A stretch of 10,200 bases of DNA from Betaproteobacteria bacterium. GTDB taxonomy: Bacteria > Pseudomonadota > Gammaproteobacteria > Burkholderiales > Burkholderiaceae_C. The stretch's first letter is position 1, and each line of letters starts with the position of its first letter. A model generated the notes under the pieces. That model ran no database searches. It saw only the letters and a list, made by a program, of their open reading frames with translations, and was not told the origin of the DNA. Both the position numbers and the translations under genes were made by a program. Positions 1-8,217 of this stretch are shown here, one piece after another. The stretch covers positions 1 to 10,200 of the forward strand of contig VBCQ01000370.1 of the NCBI GenBank assembly GCA_005882155.1. The letters run 5' to 3'.

Positions 1-2
1 CC

Positions 3-857
3 TTCCTTGCCGCGATCGGCGAGCGTGCCCGTGCACTGCGAGCGCGTCGCGGACTGACGCGCAAGGGCCTCGCGAAGGCGGCCGATGTGTCCGAGCGGCA
101 TCTCGCGAACGTCGAGATGGGGGTCGGCAATGCGTCGATCCAATTCCTGCGCCAGGTCGCGCAGGCGCTGAACTGCACGCTCGCCGAGCTGGTCGGCGAC
201 GAGACCGCGAGTTCGCCCGAATGGCTGATGATTCGCGAGATCCTGCGCGGCCGCAGCGAGACCGAGCTGGCACAGGCGCGCGGCTCGCTCGCTTCGATGT
301 TCGGCGCACCGGCGAGCCAAGCCGCGCGGCGCCAGCGCATCGCGCTGATCGGCTTGCGCGGCGCCGGCAAGAGCAGCCTCGGTCGCATGCTCGCCGAGAG
401 CTGGATGGTGCCCTTTGTCGAGCTGAACCGGCAGATCGAAGTCGTCGCCGGCTGCAGCCTGTCGGAGATCCATTCGCTCTACGGGCCGGTGGCTTATCGG
501 CGCTACGAAACGCGCGCGCTCGAAGACACGATCCAGCGCTTTCCGCGTGCGGTGATCGCGACGCCGGGAGGCATCGTCTCCGAGCCCGCCACCTTCAACC
601 TGCTGCTCGCCCATTGCTACACGGTGTGGCTGCGCGCGACGCCCGAGGAGCACATGAGCCGTGTGCTGGCGCAAGGCGACACCCGGCCGATGAGCGGCAA
701 CACCGAGGCAATGGACGACCTGCGGCGCATCCTCGCGAGTCGCGAGGCGTTCTATTCGAAAGCCGACGAGTCGTTCGTCACCAGCGGCAAGACGATCGAG
801 AAGGCGTTCGCCGGATTGCGCCGGCAGCTGCGCGGCACGATCAAGGTCGCTCGCTGA
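3..857 (+). CDS. boxR: BoxR, XRE/shikimate-kinase-like transcriptional regulator (5' end outside window)
   Basis: BoxR-family proteins control benzoyl-CoA (box) degradation genes; known members bind DNA through an N-terminal helix-turn-helix and sense benzoyl-CoA through a C-terminal domain derived from shikimate kinase. The frame is open from the first bases of the window, and an XRE-type HTH is readable upstream of the first ATG at 87 (ERARALRARRGLTRKGLAK, then SERHLANVEMG), so that ATG cannot be the true start; the real one lies outside, probably a few tens of codons upstream. A linker follows, then the kinase-like domain: Walker A GLRGAGKS at 351-374, a YRRYE segment, TPGGIV at 561-578 in place of the kinase GGG motif, and a TRPM lid-like motif near 681. 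284 residues are visible. It sits directly upstream of boxC in the same orientation with its likely operators in between. Family assignment is strong; the ligand is inferred from characterised homologues. Confidence 0.93.
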   Translation, partial: FLAAIGERARALRARRGLTRKGLAKAADVSERHLANVEMGVGNASIQFLRQVAQALNCTLAELVGDETASSPEWLMIREILRGRSETELAQARGSLASMFGAPASQAARRQRIALIGLRGAGKSSLGRMLAESWMVPFVELNRQIEVVAGCSLSEIHSLYGPVAYRRYETRALEDTIQRFPRAVIATPGGIVSEPATFNLLLAHCYTVWLRATPEEHMSRVLAQGDTRPMSGNTEAMDDLRRILASREAFYSKADESFVTSGKTIEKAFAGLRRQLRGTIKVAR

Positions 858-871
858 ATTGTTCGAACGGC

Positions 872-885
872 TTGACCTGGGTCAT
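872..885 (+). promoter_or_regulatory. FNR/CRP-like box I, overlapping the -35
   Basis: TTGAC-ctgg-GTCAT resembles the FNR/ANR consensus TTGAY-N4-RTCAA, with only the last base off. It contains a perfect inverted repeat TGACC/GGTCA. Its centre (878.5) lies at about -28 relative to the predicted start, a position that suits repression rather than class II activation at -41.5. The overlap with a plausible -35 means that part of the resemblance could be coincidental. Confidence 0.35.
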
Positions 886-900
886 ATCATGCAGTAAATT
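872..900 (+). promoter_or_regulatory. Putative sigma70-type promoter of the box operon
   Basis: TTGACC (872-877) is separated by exactly 17 nt from TAAATT (895-900). The -35 matches the consensus at 5 of 6 positions and the -10 at 4 of 6. It would start transcription around 907, giving a leader of about 40 nt before the boxC start codon at 946. The proposed operators overlap the promoter, which fits a repressor. This is a motif call only; no transcription evidence is available. Confidence 0.5.
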
Positions 901-923
901 GCATTTGATCCAAGTCAAATGCA
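890..923 (+). promoter_or_regulatory. Putative BoxR operator: three phased TGCA tetrads
   Basis: TGCA occurs at 890-893, 900-903 and 920-923, that is with start-to-start spacings of 10 and 20 bp, so all three face the same side of the helix. The first two also form ATGCA-N6-TGCAT. Known BoxR and BzdR operators consist of repeated TGCA units, partly within longer palindromes, and this array lies directly downstream of boxR over the predicted -10 and start site of boxC. Occupancy there would block RNA polymerase until the inducer, expected to be benzoyl-CoA, releases the regulator. The match is to the general operator pattern; exact spacing in characterised operators was not checked. Confidence 0.6.
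900..923 (+). promoter_or_regulatory. 24-bp palindrome with nested FNR/CRP-like box II and terminal TGCA tetrads
   Basis: Perfect 9-bp arms TGCATTTGA (900-908) and TCAAATGCA (915-923) surround a 6-nt centre. The core TTGAT-ccaa-GTCAA (905-918) matches the degenerate FNR/ANR consensus TTGAY-N4-RTCAA at all ten defined positions. The outer ends are two of the three TGCA tetrads, so a BoxR-type site and an FNR-type site share the same palindrome. The centre, 911.5, is just downstream of the predicted transcription start and exactly 33 bp from box I. The palindrome is directly visible; which protein binds it is inference. Confidence 0.5.
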
Positions 924-945
924 CGATAGTGCCGGAGAGACCGAC

Positions 946-2601
946 ATGAGCACTGCCCCGGTCGACTACGAAACCCACCCCGAGCGCTATCGCCATTGGC
1001 GGCTGAACGTCGAAGGTCCGGTCGCGACGCTGACGATGGCCGTCGACGAAGACGGCGGATTGCGCGAAGGCTACAAGCTCAAGCTCAACAGCTATGACCT
1101 CGGCGTCGACATCGAGCTTCACGACGCGGTGCAGCGCATTCGCTTCGAGCATCCGAGCGTGCGCACGGTCATCATCACCAGCGGCCGGGATCGGGTGTTC
1201 TGTTCCGGCGCCAACATCTTCATGCTCGGTCAATCGACGCACGCGTGGAAGGTGAACTTCTGCAAGTTCACCAACGAGACGCGCAACGGCCTCGAGGATG
1301 CGAGCCGGCACTCGGGCCTGAAGTTTCTGGCGGCGGTGAACGGCGCCTGCGCCGGCGGCGGCTACGAGCTCGCGGCGGCATGCGACGAGATCATCCTCGT
1401 CGACGATCGCTCGTCGGCGGTGAGCCTGCCCGAAGTGCCGCTGCTCGGCGTGCTGCCCGGCACCGGCGGGCTGACGCGCCTCACCGACAAGCGCCATGTG
1501 CGCCACGACCACGCCGACATCTTTTGCACCACCGCTGAAGGCATTCGCGGCAAGAAGGCCAAGGACTGGCGGCTCGTCGACGAGGTCGTGAAGACGCAAG
1601 GCTTTGCGCAGCGCGTGCAAGAGCGTGCGCGCGAATTGGCCGCGCTGAGCGATCGGCCTGCCGATGCGAAGGGTGTGCCGCTGACGCCCCTGAACAAGAC
1701 CTTGACGGCGGATGCGCTGAGCTATGCGCATGTGAGCGTGACCCTCGATCGCGCGGCACGCTCGGCGACGCTGACAGTCAAGGCGCCGAGCGGCGCGCAG
1801 CCGAGCGACATCGCCGGCGTCGAAACGGCGGGCGCGGCGTGGTACCCGCTGCAGATGGCGCGCGAGCTCGACGACGCGATCCTTCATCTGCGCAGCAACG
1901 AGCCCGAGATCGGTACCTGGATTCTCAAGACGTCGGGCAGCGTCGATGCGGTGCTCGCGATGGATGCGACGCTGGACGCCCACCAGACTCACTGGTTGGT
2001 GCGCGAAACCATCGGCCTGCTGCGCCGCACGCTGGCGCGGCTCGACGTGAGCTCACGCTCGATGTTCGCGCTGATCGACCGCGACTCGTGCTTTGCCGGC
2101 AGCTTGCTCGAGCTCGCGCTCGCCGCCGACCGCAGCTACATGCTCGCGCTGCCCGATGAGCCCGAGGCCGCGCCGAAGATCGCGCTGTCGGCGCTGAACC
2201 TCGGCCGCTACCCGATGGTCAGCGGCGAGTCGCGCCTGCAGCGGCGCTTCTACGGCGATGCAGCCGAGATCGCCGCAGTGCAAGCCACGCAAGGCCAGCC
2301 GCTCGACGCCGACGCAGCACTCTCGCTCGGCCTCGTGACCGCCGCACCCGACGACATCGATTGGGCCGACGAGATTCGCATCGCCCTCGAAGAGCGCGCG
2401 AGCCTGTCGCCCGACGCGCTGACCGGCATGGAACCCAACCTGCGCTTCGCCGGCCGCGAGACGATGGAAACGCGCATCTTCGGCCGATTGAGCGCCTGGC
2501 AGAACTGGATCTTCAACCGGCCGAATGCGGTCGGTGAGGGCGGGGCGCTGAAGGTCTACGGCAGCGGTAGTAAGCCGCAGTTCGATTGGAAACGCGTGTG
2601 A
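946..2601 (+). CDS. boxC: BoxC, 2,3-epoxybenzoyl-CoA dihydrolase (benzoyl-CoA-dihydrodiol lyase)
   Basis: BoxC is a crotonase-superfamily enzyme that opens the epoxidised benzoyl-CoA ring with two waters, releasing formate and 3,4-dehydroadipyl-CoA semialdehyde. The 551-residue protein has the length of BoxC and a duplicated enoyl-CoA-hydratase-like layout. The N-terminal half shows the oxyanion-hole segment NGACAGGGYE (about residues 132-141) and SLPEVPLLGVLPGTGG (160-175); E141 and E163 correspond, as I recall the family, to the two catalytic glutamates. The second half (about 300-500) is a degenerate crotonase fold. The start at 946 is preceded by GGAGAGA (934-940) at 5-nt spacing; an in-frame ATG at 919 lies inside the operator and lacks an equally good ribosome site. 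It is the first gene after the regulatory region and is followed 102 nt later by boxB. The protein looks intact. Confidence 0.95.
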   Translation: MSTAPVDYETHPERYRHWRLNVEGPVATLTMAVDEDGGLREGYKLKLNSYDLGVDIELHDAVQRIRFEHPSVRTVIITSGRDRVFCSGANIFMLGQSTHAWKVNFCKFTNETRNGLEDASRHSGLKFLAAVNGACAGGGYELAAACDEIILVDDRSSAVSLPEVPLLGVLPGTGGLTRLTDKRHVRHDHADIFCTTAEGIRGKKAKDWRLVDEVVKTQGFAQRVQERARELAALSDRPADAKGVPLTPLNKTLTADALSYAHVSVTLDRAARSATLTVKAPSGAQPSDIAGVETAGAAWYPLQMARELDDAILHLRSNEPEIGTWILKTSGSVDAVLAMDATLDAHQTHWLVRETIGLLRRTLARLDVSSRSMFALIDRDSCFAGSLLELALAADRSYMLALPDEPEAAPKIALSALNLGRYPMVSGESRLQRRFYGDAAEIAAVQATQGQPLDADAALSLGLVTAAPDDIDWADEIRIALEERASLSPDALTGMEPNLRFAGRETMETRIFGRLSAWQNWIFNRPNAVGEGGALKVYGSGSKPQFDWKRV

Positions 2602-2608
2602 GCGTGAG

Positions 2609-2676
2609 CCCCCCAGTCGCTTCGCTCCTGCCCCCAAGGGGCGCCACCCTGCGGACCGGCAAAGCCGGATCCGCGG
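2609..2676 (+). repeat. Intergenic hairpin repeat, copy 1 (between boxC and boxB)
   Basis: This C/G-rich element contains CCCCCAGTCGCTTCGCTCCTG followed by a hairpin GCCCC-CAA-GGGGC (2630-2642) and a second, longer one (2651-2674) with core CCGGC-AAA-GCCGG and outer arms GCGGA/TCCGC interrupted by one bulged A. A diverged copy in the same orientation lies at 8931-9001. Elements of this look are, to my knowledge, common between genes in Burkholderiales. There is no T-tract, so it is not a classical terminator, but in the transcript it could shape processing or stability between boxC and boxB. Confidence 0.7.
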
Positions 2677-2703
2677 GCGTTGCTTGATCCACCGAGGACT
2701 GCC

Positions 2704-4254
<1,551 letters not shown>

Positions 4255-4275
4255 GGCGCCGATTCGAGCGATGTC

Positions 4276-5526
4276 ATGAACGCGCCGGAACCCATCGCCT
4301 TCATTCGCCAGCACCTCATCGACCCGGAGGTCTGCATTCGCTGCAACACCTGCGAGGAGACTTGCCCGGTCGACGCGATCACGCATGACAGCCGCAATTA
4401 CGTCGTCAATGTCGATGTCTGCAACGGCTGCAACGCCTGCATCTCGCCGTGCCCGACCGGCAGCATCGACCATTGGCATCTGGTGCCGAAGTCGCTCGCC
4501 TACTCGCTCGAAGAGCAGCTGAGCTGGGACGAGCTGCCGGCGCAAAAGGAGTTCCCTGCCGACCACGCCGCGCCGGTGCTGGAGAGGGAGCTGCCCGACG
4601 AAGCGATCGACGACGAGGTGCCGCAGACGAATGCCTCCGAGTCGCCGTCGTCGACCAGTCCACCGTGGTCGGCAGCGCACCCGTACTTGCATCGCTACAC
4701 GCTGAAGAAGCCGATCGTCGCGATCGTCGCTGGCAACTTTCGCTTGACCGCGACCGACGCGCAGAGCGACGTGCACCACATCGTGCTCGACCTCGGCACG
4801 CAGTTTCTGCCGCTGCTCGAAGGCCAGTCGATCGGAATCGTTCCACCCGGCGCCGACGCGAGCGGCAAGCCGCACACGCTGCGCCTGTACTCGGTGGCGA
4901 GCCCGCGTACCGGCGAGCGCGAGGGCTACAACAACGTCTCGCTGACGGTGAAGCGGGTCAGCGCCGACCACGCCGGTCAGCCGACCGACGGCGTCGCGTC
5001 GAACTACCTGTGCAATCTGCAAAAGGGCGACACCGTGCGAGTCACCGGACCTTACGGCGACCGCTTCCTGATGCCCAACCACGCGGGGTCGAACATCCTG
5101 ATGATCTGCACCGGCACCGGCTCGGCGCCGATGCGCGCGATGACCGAGCACCGCCGGCGCTTGAGCGAAGCCGGCAAGCCGGTGGGCGGCAAGCTGATGC
5201 TGTTCTTCGGCGCGCGCAAGCCCGAAGAGCTGCCGTACTTCGGCCCGCTGACCAAGTTGCCGCCGGCGCTGATCGACACCACGCTCGCCTTCTCGCGTGT
5301 CGCCGGCCAGCCGCGGGCCTATGTGCAGGACCGAATTCGCGAACGCGCGCGCGACGTGGCCGAGCTGCTGCGCGGCGATACCTTCGTCTACATCTGCGGC
5401 CTGAAGGGCATGGAGACCGGCGTGCTCGACGCCTTGCGCGATGCCTGCATCGGCGCCGGCATGGATTGGCCGGCGCTGCACGCGCGCTACGTGCAAGAAG
5501 GCCGCTTCCACGTCGAGACCTATTGA
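4276..5526 (+). CDS. boxA: BoxA, benzoyl-CoA 2,3-epoxidase reductase subunit
   Basis: BoxA is the FAD/iron-sulfur reductase that moves electrons from NADPH to the BoxB diiron centre. The 416-residue protein starts with a two-cluster ferredoxin domain: C20, C23, C26, C30-P and C49, C52, C55, C59-P, each a CxxCxxCxxxCP motif for a [4Fe-4S] cluster. After an acidic, Ser/Pro-rich linker (about 95-140) comes a ferredoxin-NADP reductase-type module with the FAD motif RLYS (203-206), the pyridine-nucleotide loop GTGSAP (280-285), a YICGLKGM segment near the end and a C-terminal tyrosine. Length and order agree with the family. It begins 21 nt after the boxB stop; the ribosome site is weak (GAG around 4266), so translation may depend on coupling to boxB. 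All expected cysteines are present. Confidence 0.95.
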   Translation: MNAPEPIAFIRQHLIDPEVCIRCNTCEETCPVDAITHDSRNYVVNVDVCNGCNACISPCPTGSIDHWHLVPKSLAYSLEEQLSWDELPAQKEFPADHAAPVLERELPDEAIDDEVPQTNASESPSSTSPPWSAAHPYLHRYTLKKPIVAIVAGNFRLTATDAQSDVHHIVLDLGTQFLPLLEGQSIGIVPPGADASGKPHTLRLYSVASPRTGEREGYNNVSLTVKRVSADHAGQPTDGVASNYLCNLQKGDTVRVTGPYGDRFLMPNHAGSNILMICTGTGSAPMRAMTEHRRRLSEAGKPVGGKLMLFFGARKPEELPYFGPLTKLPPALIDTTLAFSRVAGQPRAYVQDRIRERARDVAELLRGDTFVYICGLKGMETGVLDALRDACIGAGMDWPALHARYVQEGRFHVETY

Positions 5527-5542
5527 GAGCGAGCGAACGACC

Positions 5543-7045
5543 ATGACACTGCAAACCATCGGCGTCGTCGGCGCCGGCACGATGGGCGCGGGCATCGCGC
5601 AGGTCGCTGCCGCGGCGGGGCATCCGGTCAAGCTGCTCGATGTGCGACCCGGCGCCGCGCAAGCAGCGATCGATCAGACCGCGAAGGCGCTGGCCGCGCT
5701 GGTCGACAAGGGTCGCTTGTCGGCGGACGCGCGCGGCGCGACGCTGGCTCGGCTGAGCGCGGTCGAGACCAGTGCGGACTTCGCCGATGCGGAGCTCGTG
5801 CTCGAAGTCATCGTCGAAAAACTCGAGGCCAAGCAGCAGCTGCTGCGCGAGCTCGAAGCGATCGTCTCGCCGCGAACGGTGCTCGCGTCGAACACCTCGT
5901 CGATCTCGATTACCGCGATCGCCAACGGCCTGCAGCATCCGCAGCGCGTCGTCGGCATGCATTTCTTCAACCCGGTGCCGTTGATGAAGCTCGTCGAAGT
6001 GGTCGCTGGCGCCGAGACCGACGCGGCGGTCGCCCAAGCGGTTTTCGATCTCGCCAAGCGCTGGGGCAAGACGCCGGTTCATGCGAAGAGCACGCCGGGC
6101 TTCATCGTCAACCGCATTGCGCGGCCGTACTACGCCGAGACCTTGGCGCTGCTGCAGGAACAGGCTGCGACGCCGGCCGCGATCGATGCGCTCGCGCGCA
6201 GCGCCGGCTTTCGCATGGGGACGTGCGAGCTGATGGACTTGATCGGCCACGATGTGAACTACGCTGTGACGCAGTCGGTGTTCGAAGCGAACTACTTCGA
6301 CCGCCGCTACACGCCGTCGCTGGTGCAGAAAGCGCTGATCGACGGCGGCCGGCTCGGTCGCAAGGTCGGCAAGGGGTTCTACGACGGCGTGCCGTCGCCG
6401 GAACCCGCAAGCGCCGACTTGCCACTGCTGCCCGGTCCCTTGACCTTGTGCGGCGAAGGTCCGCTCGCTGGCCTGCTGCAGGCTTGGCTCACGCGACGCG
6501 GCGTTGAATTCGCGCGCGTGCCGGTGTCGGCGTGGACCGGCTTGAAGATCGATGAGATCGAGATGCGCGTGACCGATGGCCGCACTGCGATCCGGCTCGC
6601 TGCCGAGTCGCATCGCCCCGAGCTCGCAGTGATCGACCTGCCGCTCGCCGGCGACAAGCTGCCGTCGATCGCGGTGGCCTTCGCGGCCAGCGCGTCTGCG
6701 GCGACGCGAGAGACGGTGTCGACGACGCTGCAGGCGTGCGGCTGGCAAGTCAGGGAACTGCGCGATGTGCCGGGCCTGTGGGTCGCGCGCACGGTCTGCA
6801 TGCTGATCAACGAAGCGGCCGACGCGGTCCATCAGGGCGTCTGCGACGAAAACGATGCCGACCTCGCGATGAAGCTCGGCACCAACTGGCCGGCCGGACC
6901 TTTCGAATGGCTGGAGCAGATCGGCGTCGAGGCGGTCGTCGCGGTGCTCGATCATTTGCACGCGGCGACGCGCAACGAGCGCTATCGCACGAGCCCGCTG
7001 TTGCAGCAGCGGCTGTGGGAATCGCGCTTGCGCACGCGCGTGTGA
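5543..7045 (+). CDS. paaH: 3-hydroxyacyl-CoA dehydrogenase, PaaH type (3-hydroxyadipyl-CoA dehydrogenase)
   Basis: This NAD-dependent enzyme probably oxidises 3-hydroxyadipyl-CoA to 3-oxoadipyl-CoA, a lower step common to the box and phenylacetate pathways. The 500-residue product has a Rossmann domain with GAGTMG (10-15), the catalytic H140 in GMHFFNPVP and its partner E152, N190 in TPGFIVNR, a first 3HCDH C-terminal domain (about 187-283) and a second one near the C-terminus with LGTNWPAGPFEW (around 445-456). That two-domain length of about 500 is typical of PaaH and distinguishes it from the roughly 290-residue butyryl type. The start 5543 is 16 nt after the boxA stop; reading further upstream would run into boxA. 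It is the last gene of the operon in this window, ending 8 nt before an opposing gene without a visible terminator. Substrate is inferred from context. Confidence 0.88.
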   Translation: MTLQTIGVVGAGTMGAGIAQVAAAAGHPVKLLDVRPGAAQAAIDQTAKALAALVDKGRLSADARGATLARLSAVETSADFADAELVLEVIVEKLEAKQQLLRELEAIVSPRTVLASNTSSISITAIANGLQHPQRVVGMHFFNPVPLMKLVEVVAGAETDAAVAQAVFDLAKRWGKTPVHAKSTPGFIVNRIARPYYAETLALLQEQAATPAAIDALARSAGFRMGTCELMDLIGHDVNYAVTQSVFEANYFDRRYTPSLVQKALIDGGRLGRKVGKGFYDGVPSPEPASADLPLLPGPLTLCGEGPLAGLLQAWLTRRGVEFARVPVSAWTGLKIDEIEMRVTDGRTAIRLAAESHRPELAVIDLPLAGDKLPSIAVAFAASASAATRETVSTTLQACGWQVRELRDVPGLWVARTVCMLINEAADAVHQGVCDENDADLAMKLGTNWPAGPFEWLEQIGVEAVVAVLDHLHAATRNERYRTSPLLQQRLWESRLRTRV

Positions 7046-7053
7046 CAGCGGCC

Positions 7054-7425
7054 TCAGCGCGCGCTCAGACTGCGCAGGAACGCGACGATGTCCTCGCGCG
7101 CTTTCGCATCGCTGACCTGGACGTTCATCATCTGGCCGGGCACCAGTTTCTCCGGCTCGGTGAGCCAGGCGTCGAGGGTCTTCTCGTTCCAAACGATCGC
7201 TGACTTCTTCAGCGCGCTCGAATAGCCGAAGCCGTCGGCACTGCCGGCGCGGCGGCCGAAGACGCCGCGGTGCGCCGGGCCGATGCGGTTCTCATCGACC
7301 GAGTGGCAGCCGGTGCAGCGGCTCTCGTAGAGCTTCTGGCCGTTCGCCGCATCGCCCGCTGCGAGCGCGGGCAACGCGGCCGCGCACAGCGCGAGCAGCG
7401 CGCAGAGGCGGCCGCGTGCGCTCAT
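7054..7425 (-). CDS. Secreted class I monohaem cytochrome c
   Basis: The 123-residue protein has a Sec signal peptide (RGRLCALLALCAAALPALAA, cleavage near 23), the haem-binding CTGCH at 37-41, the GP(A)HRGVFGR segment (49-58) typical of small c-type cytochromes, and a likely axial methionine in VPGQMM (M99 or M100). The mature protein of about 100 residues would be a soluble periplasmic electron carrier. The double methionine makes the axial ligand ambiguous. Its ATG overlaps the stop of the upstream ferritin-like gene as ATGA (7422-7425) and no Shine-Dalgarno is seen, so translation is probably coupled. The partner that donates or accepts electrons is unknown; a link to the adjacent ferritin-like protein is suggested only by the arrangement. 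Confidence 0.9.
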   Translation of the reverse strand: MSARGRLCALLALCAAALPALAAGDAANGQKLYESRCTGCHSVDENRIGPAHRGVFGRRAGSADGFGYSSALKKSAIVWNEKTLDAWLTEPEKLVPGQMMNVQVSDAKAREDIVAFLRSLSAR

Positions 7426-8021
7426 GCGCCGAAGCCCAGCGCCGCGGTCGGCAGCGATTGGCCGAGCGCGCCGGACAGAGCGGTCCAGTGCATCGTCTCG
7501 TCAGCCGCCAAACGCGCAGCGACCTTCGACAGCGCGCTGTCGCCGAACGCCGGGATCACGCCGAGGTAGGCGTTGGTCGCGCCGAGCTCGAGTCGCGCGG
7601 CAAGCTGCAGCACGTCGGTCTGATTCTTCAGCATGTCGGCGTGCAAAGCCTTCGCGTAGTCGGCGATGGGCCGCTCGGCGACCGGCTTGCCACCGAGCTT
7701 CTCGATCGTCGCGACGAGCGCGTCGCGATGCGCCTTGTGGTGCGACTGGAACAGCACGGCCACGTCGAGCACGGGCTTTTGCAAGAGGCCGCTGCCGGCG
7801 CCGAGCTGGTACGCGTTGATCGCTTCGTGCTCGAGCGCGAGCGCGACGTTGAGGATGCCGGCGTCTTTCATCGGGTCCATCGTCGCCGCGCGCGCCAGGC
7901 TCGGAGCGCCGCCGAGCAGCGCGATCGTGCCGGCCGACAAGGTGAGGGCGCTGCTGCCCAAGAACCCGCGACGGCCGGAGACGGGCAGGACGATCGACGG
8001 TGTGGAACGCGAAGAAGACAT
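7422..8021 (-). CDS. Tat-exported ferritin-like domain protein
   Basis: The 199-residue protein begins with a twin-arginine signal (SGRRGFLGS at 15-23, a hydrophobic stretch to about 37, cleavage probably around ARA-A at 43-46). The rest reads as a four-helix bundle with candidate metal ligands on each helix: E64/E66 in LEHEAINAY, H94, H95 and H98 in SHHKAHR, E145 in LELGATNAY, and E175/H178 in DETMH. This fits ferritin-like proteins that bind two metals, and Tat export would suit a cofactor loaded or folded in the cytoplasm. The start at 8021 has AGGAG at 6-nt spacing; a longer reading to 8069 lacks such a site and would spoil the signal peptide. It is the first gene of a two-gene unit with the cytochrome c. 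Function (iron handling, oxidase, peroxide defence) is undetermined. Confidence 0.85.
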   Translation of the reverse strand: MSSSRSTPSIVLPVSGRRGFLGSSALTLSAGTIALLGGAPSLARAATMDPMKDAGILNVALALEHEAINAYQLGAGSGLLQKPVLDVAVLFQSHHKAHRDALVATIEKLGGKPVAERPIADYAKALHADMLKNQTDVLQLAARLELGATNAYLGVIPAFGDSALSKVAARLAADETMHWTALSGALGQSLPTAALGFGA

Positions 8022-8217
8022 GGCAAGCTCCTGAAAGAATGTGTTGACGAGGCGTGAGCAGCTGGCCACTGCCCATCACTCGCCGATACGCAAGGAGTTC
8101 GCAACTGGATGCGGGGCGTCTCGAATCAACGAGTCGGCGGCTTGACTTGGGGCAGGTTCACCGCTCAAGCTCGGACCTGCCGCGTGCCAGAACGCGCGTC
8201 ATTCGGAGGCTCACAAC
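8022..8217. promoter_or_regulatory. Divergent intergenic region with interleaved inverted repeats
   Basis: This 196-bp gap must contain promoters for both divergent units. I see no convincing -35/-10 pair; a TTGACT at 8142-8147 has only a poor -10 partner. Two interleaved inverted repeats lie upstream of the stress-protein gene: GCTTGA (8140-8145) with TCAAGC (8165-8170), and GGCAGGT (8151-8157) with ACCTGCC (8175-8181). They could be operators or alternative leader hairpins; both cannot form as hairpins at once. No credible additional gene was found here. Confidence 0.35.

Noticed and set aside
87..857. boxR starting at the first ATG, position 87
   Set aside because: The helix-turn-helix domain is readable in frame from the first bases of the window, so the gene begins upstream of the window.
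919..945. Upstream in-frame ATG for boxC at 919
   Set aside because: It lies within the TGCA palindrome and lacks a ribosome site, while the ATG at 946 has GGAGAGA at proper spacing and gives the family N-terminus.
4271..4279. Two-codon reading frame ATG-TCA-TGA overlapping the boxA start
   Set aside because: A start/stop overlap of this kind could aid coupling, but so short a frame occurs by chance and has no ribosome site of its own.
7046..7053. Terminator between paaH and the opposing cytochrome gene
   Set aside because: Only 8 nt separate the stop codons and I find no stem followed by a T-tract on either strand in or next to the gap.
5042..7192. A 716-codon open frame on the - strand opposite boxA and paaH
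   Set aside because: Shadow frame in GC-rich DNA; composition is dominated by Arg and Ala and no domain is visible, whereas the + strand frames hold complete known enzymes.
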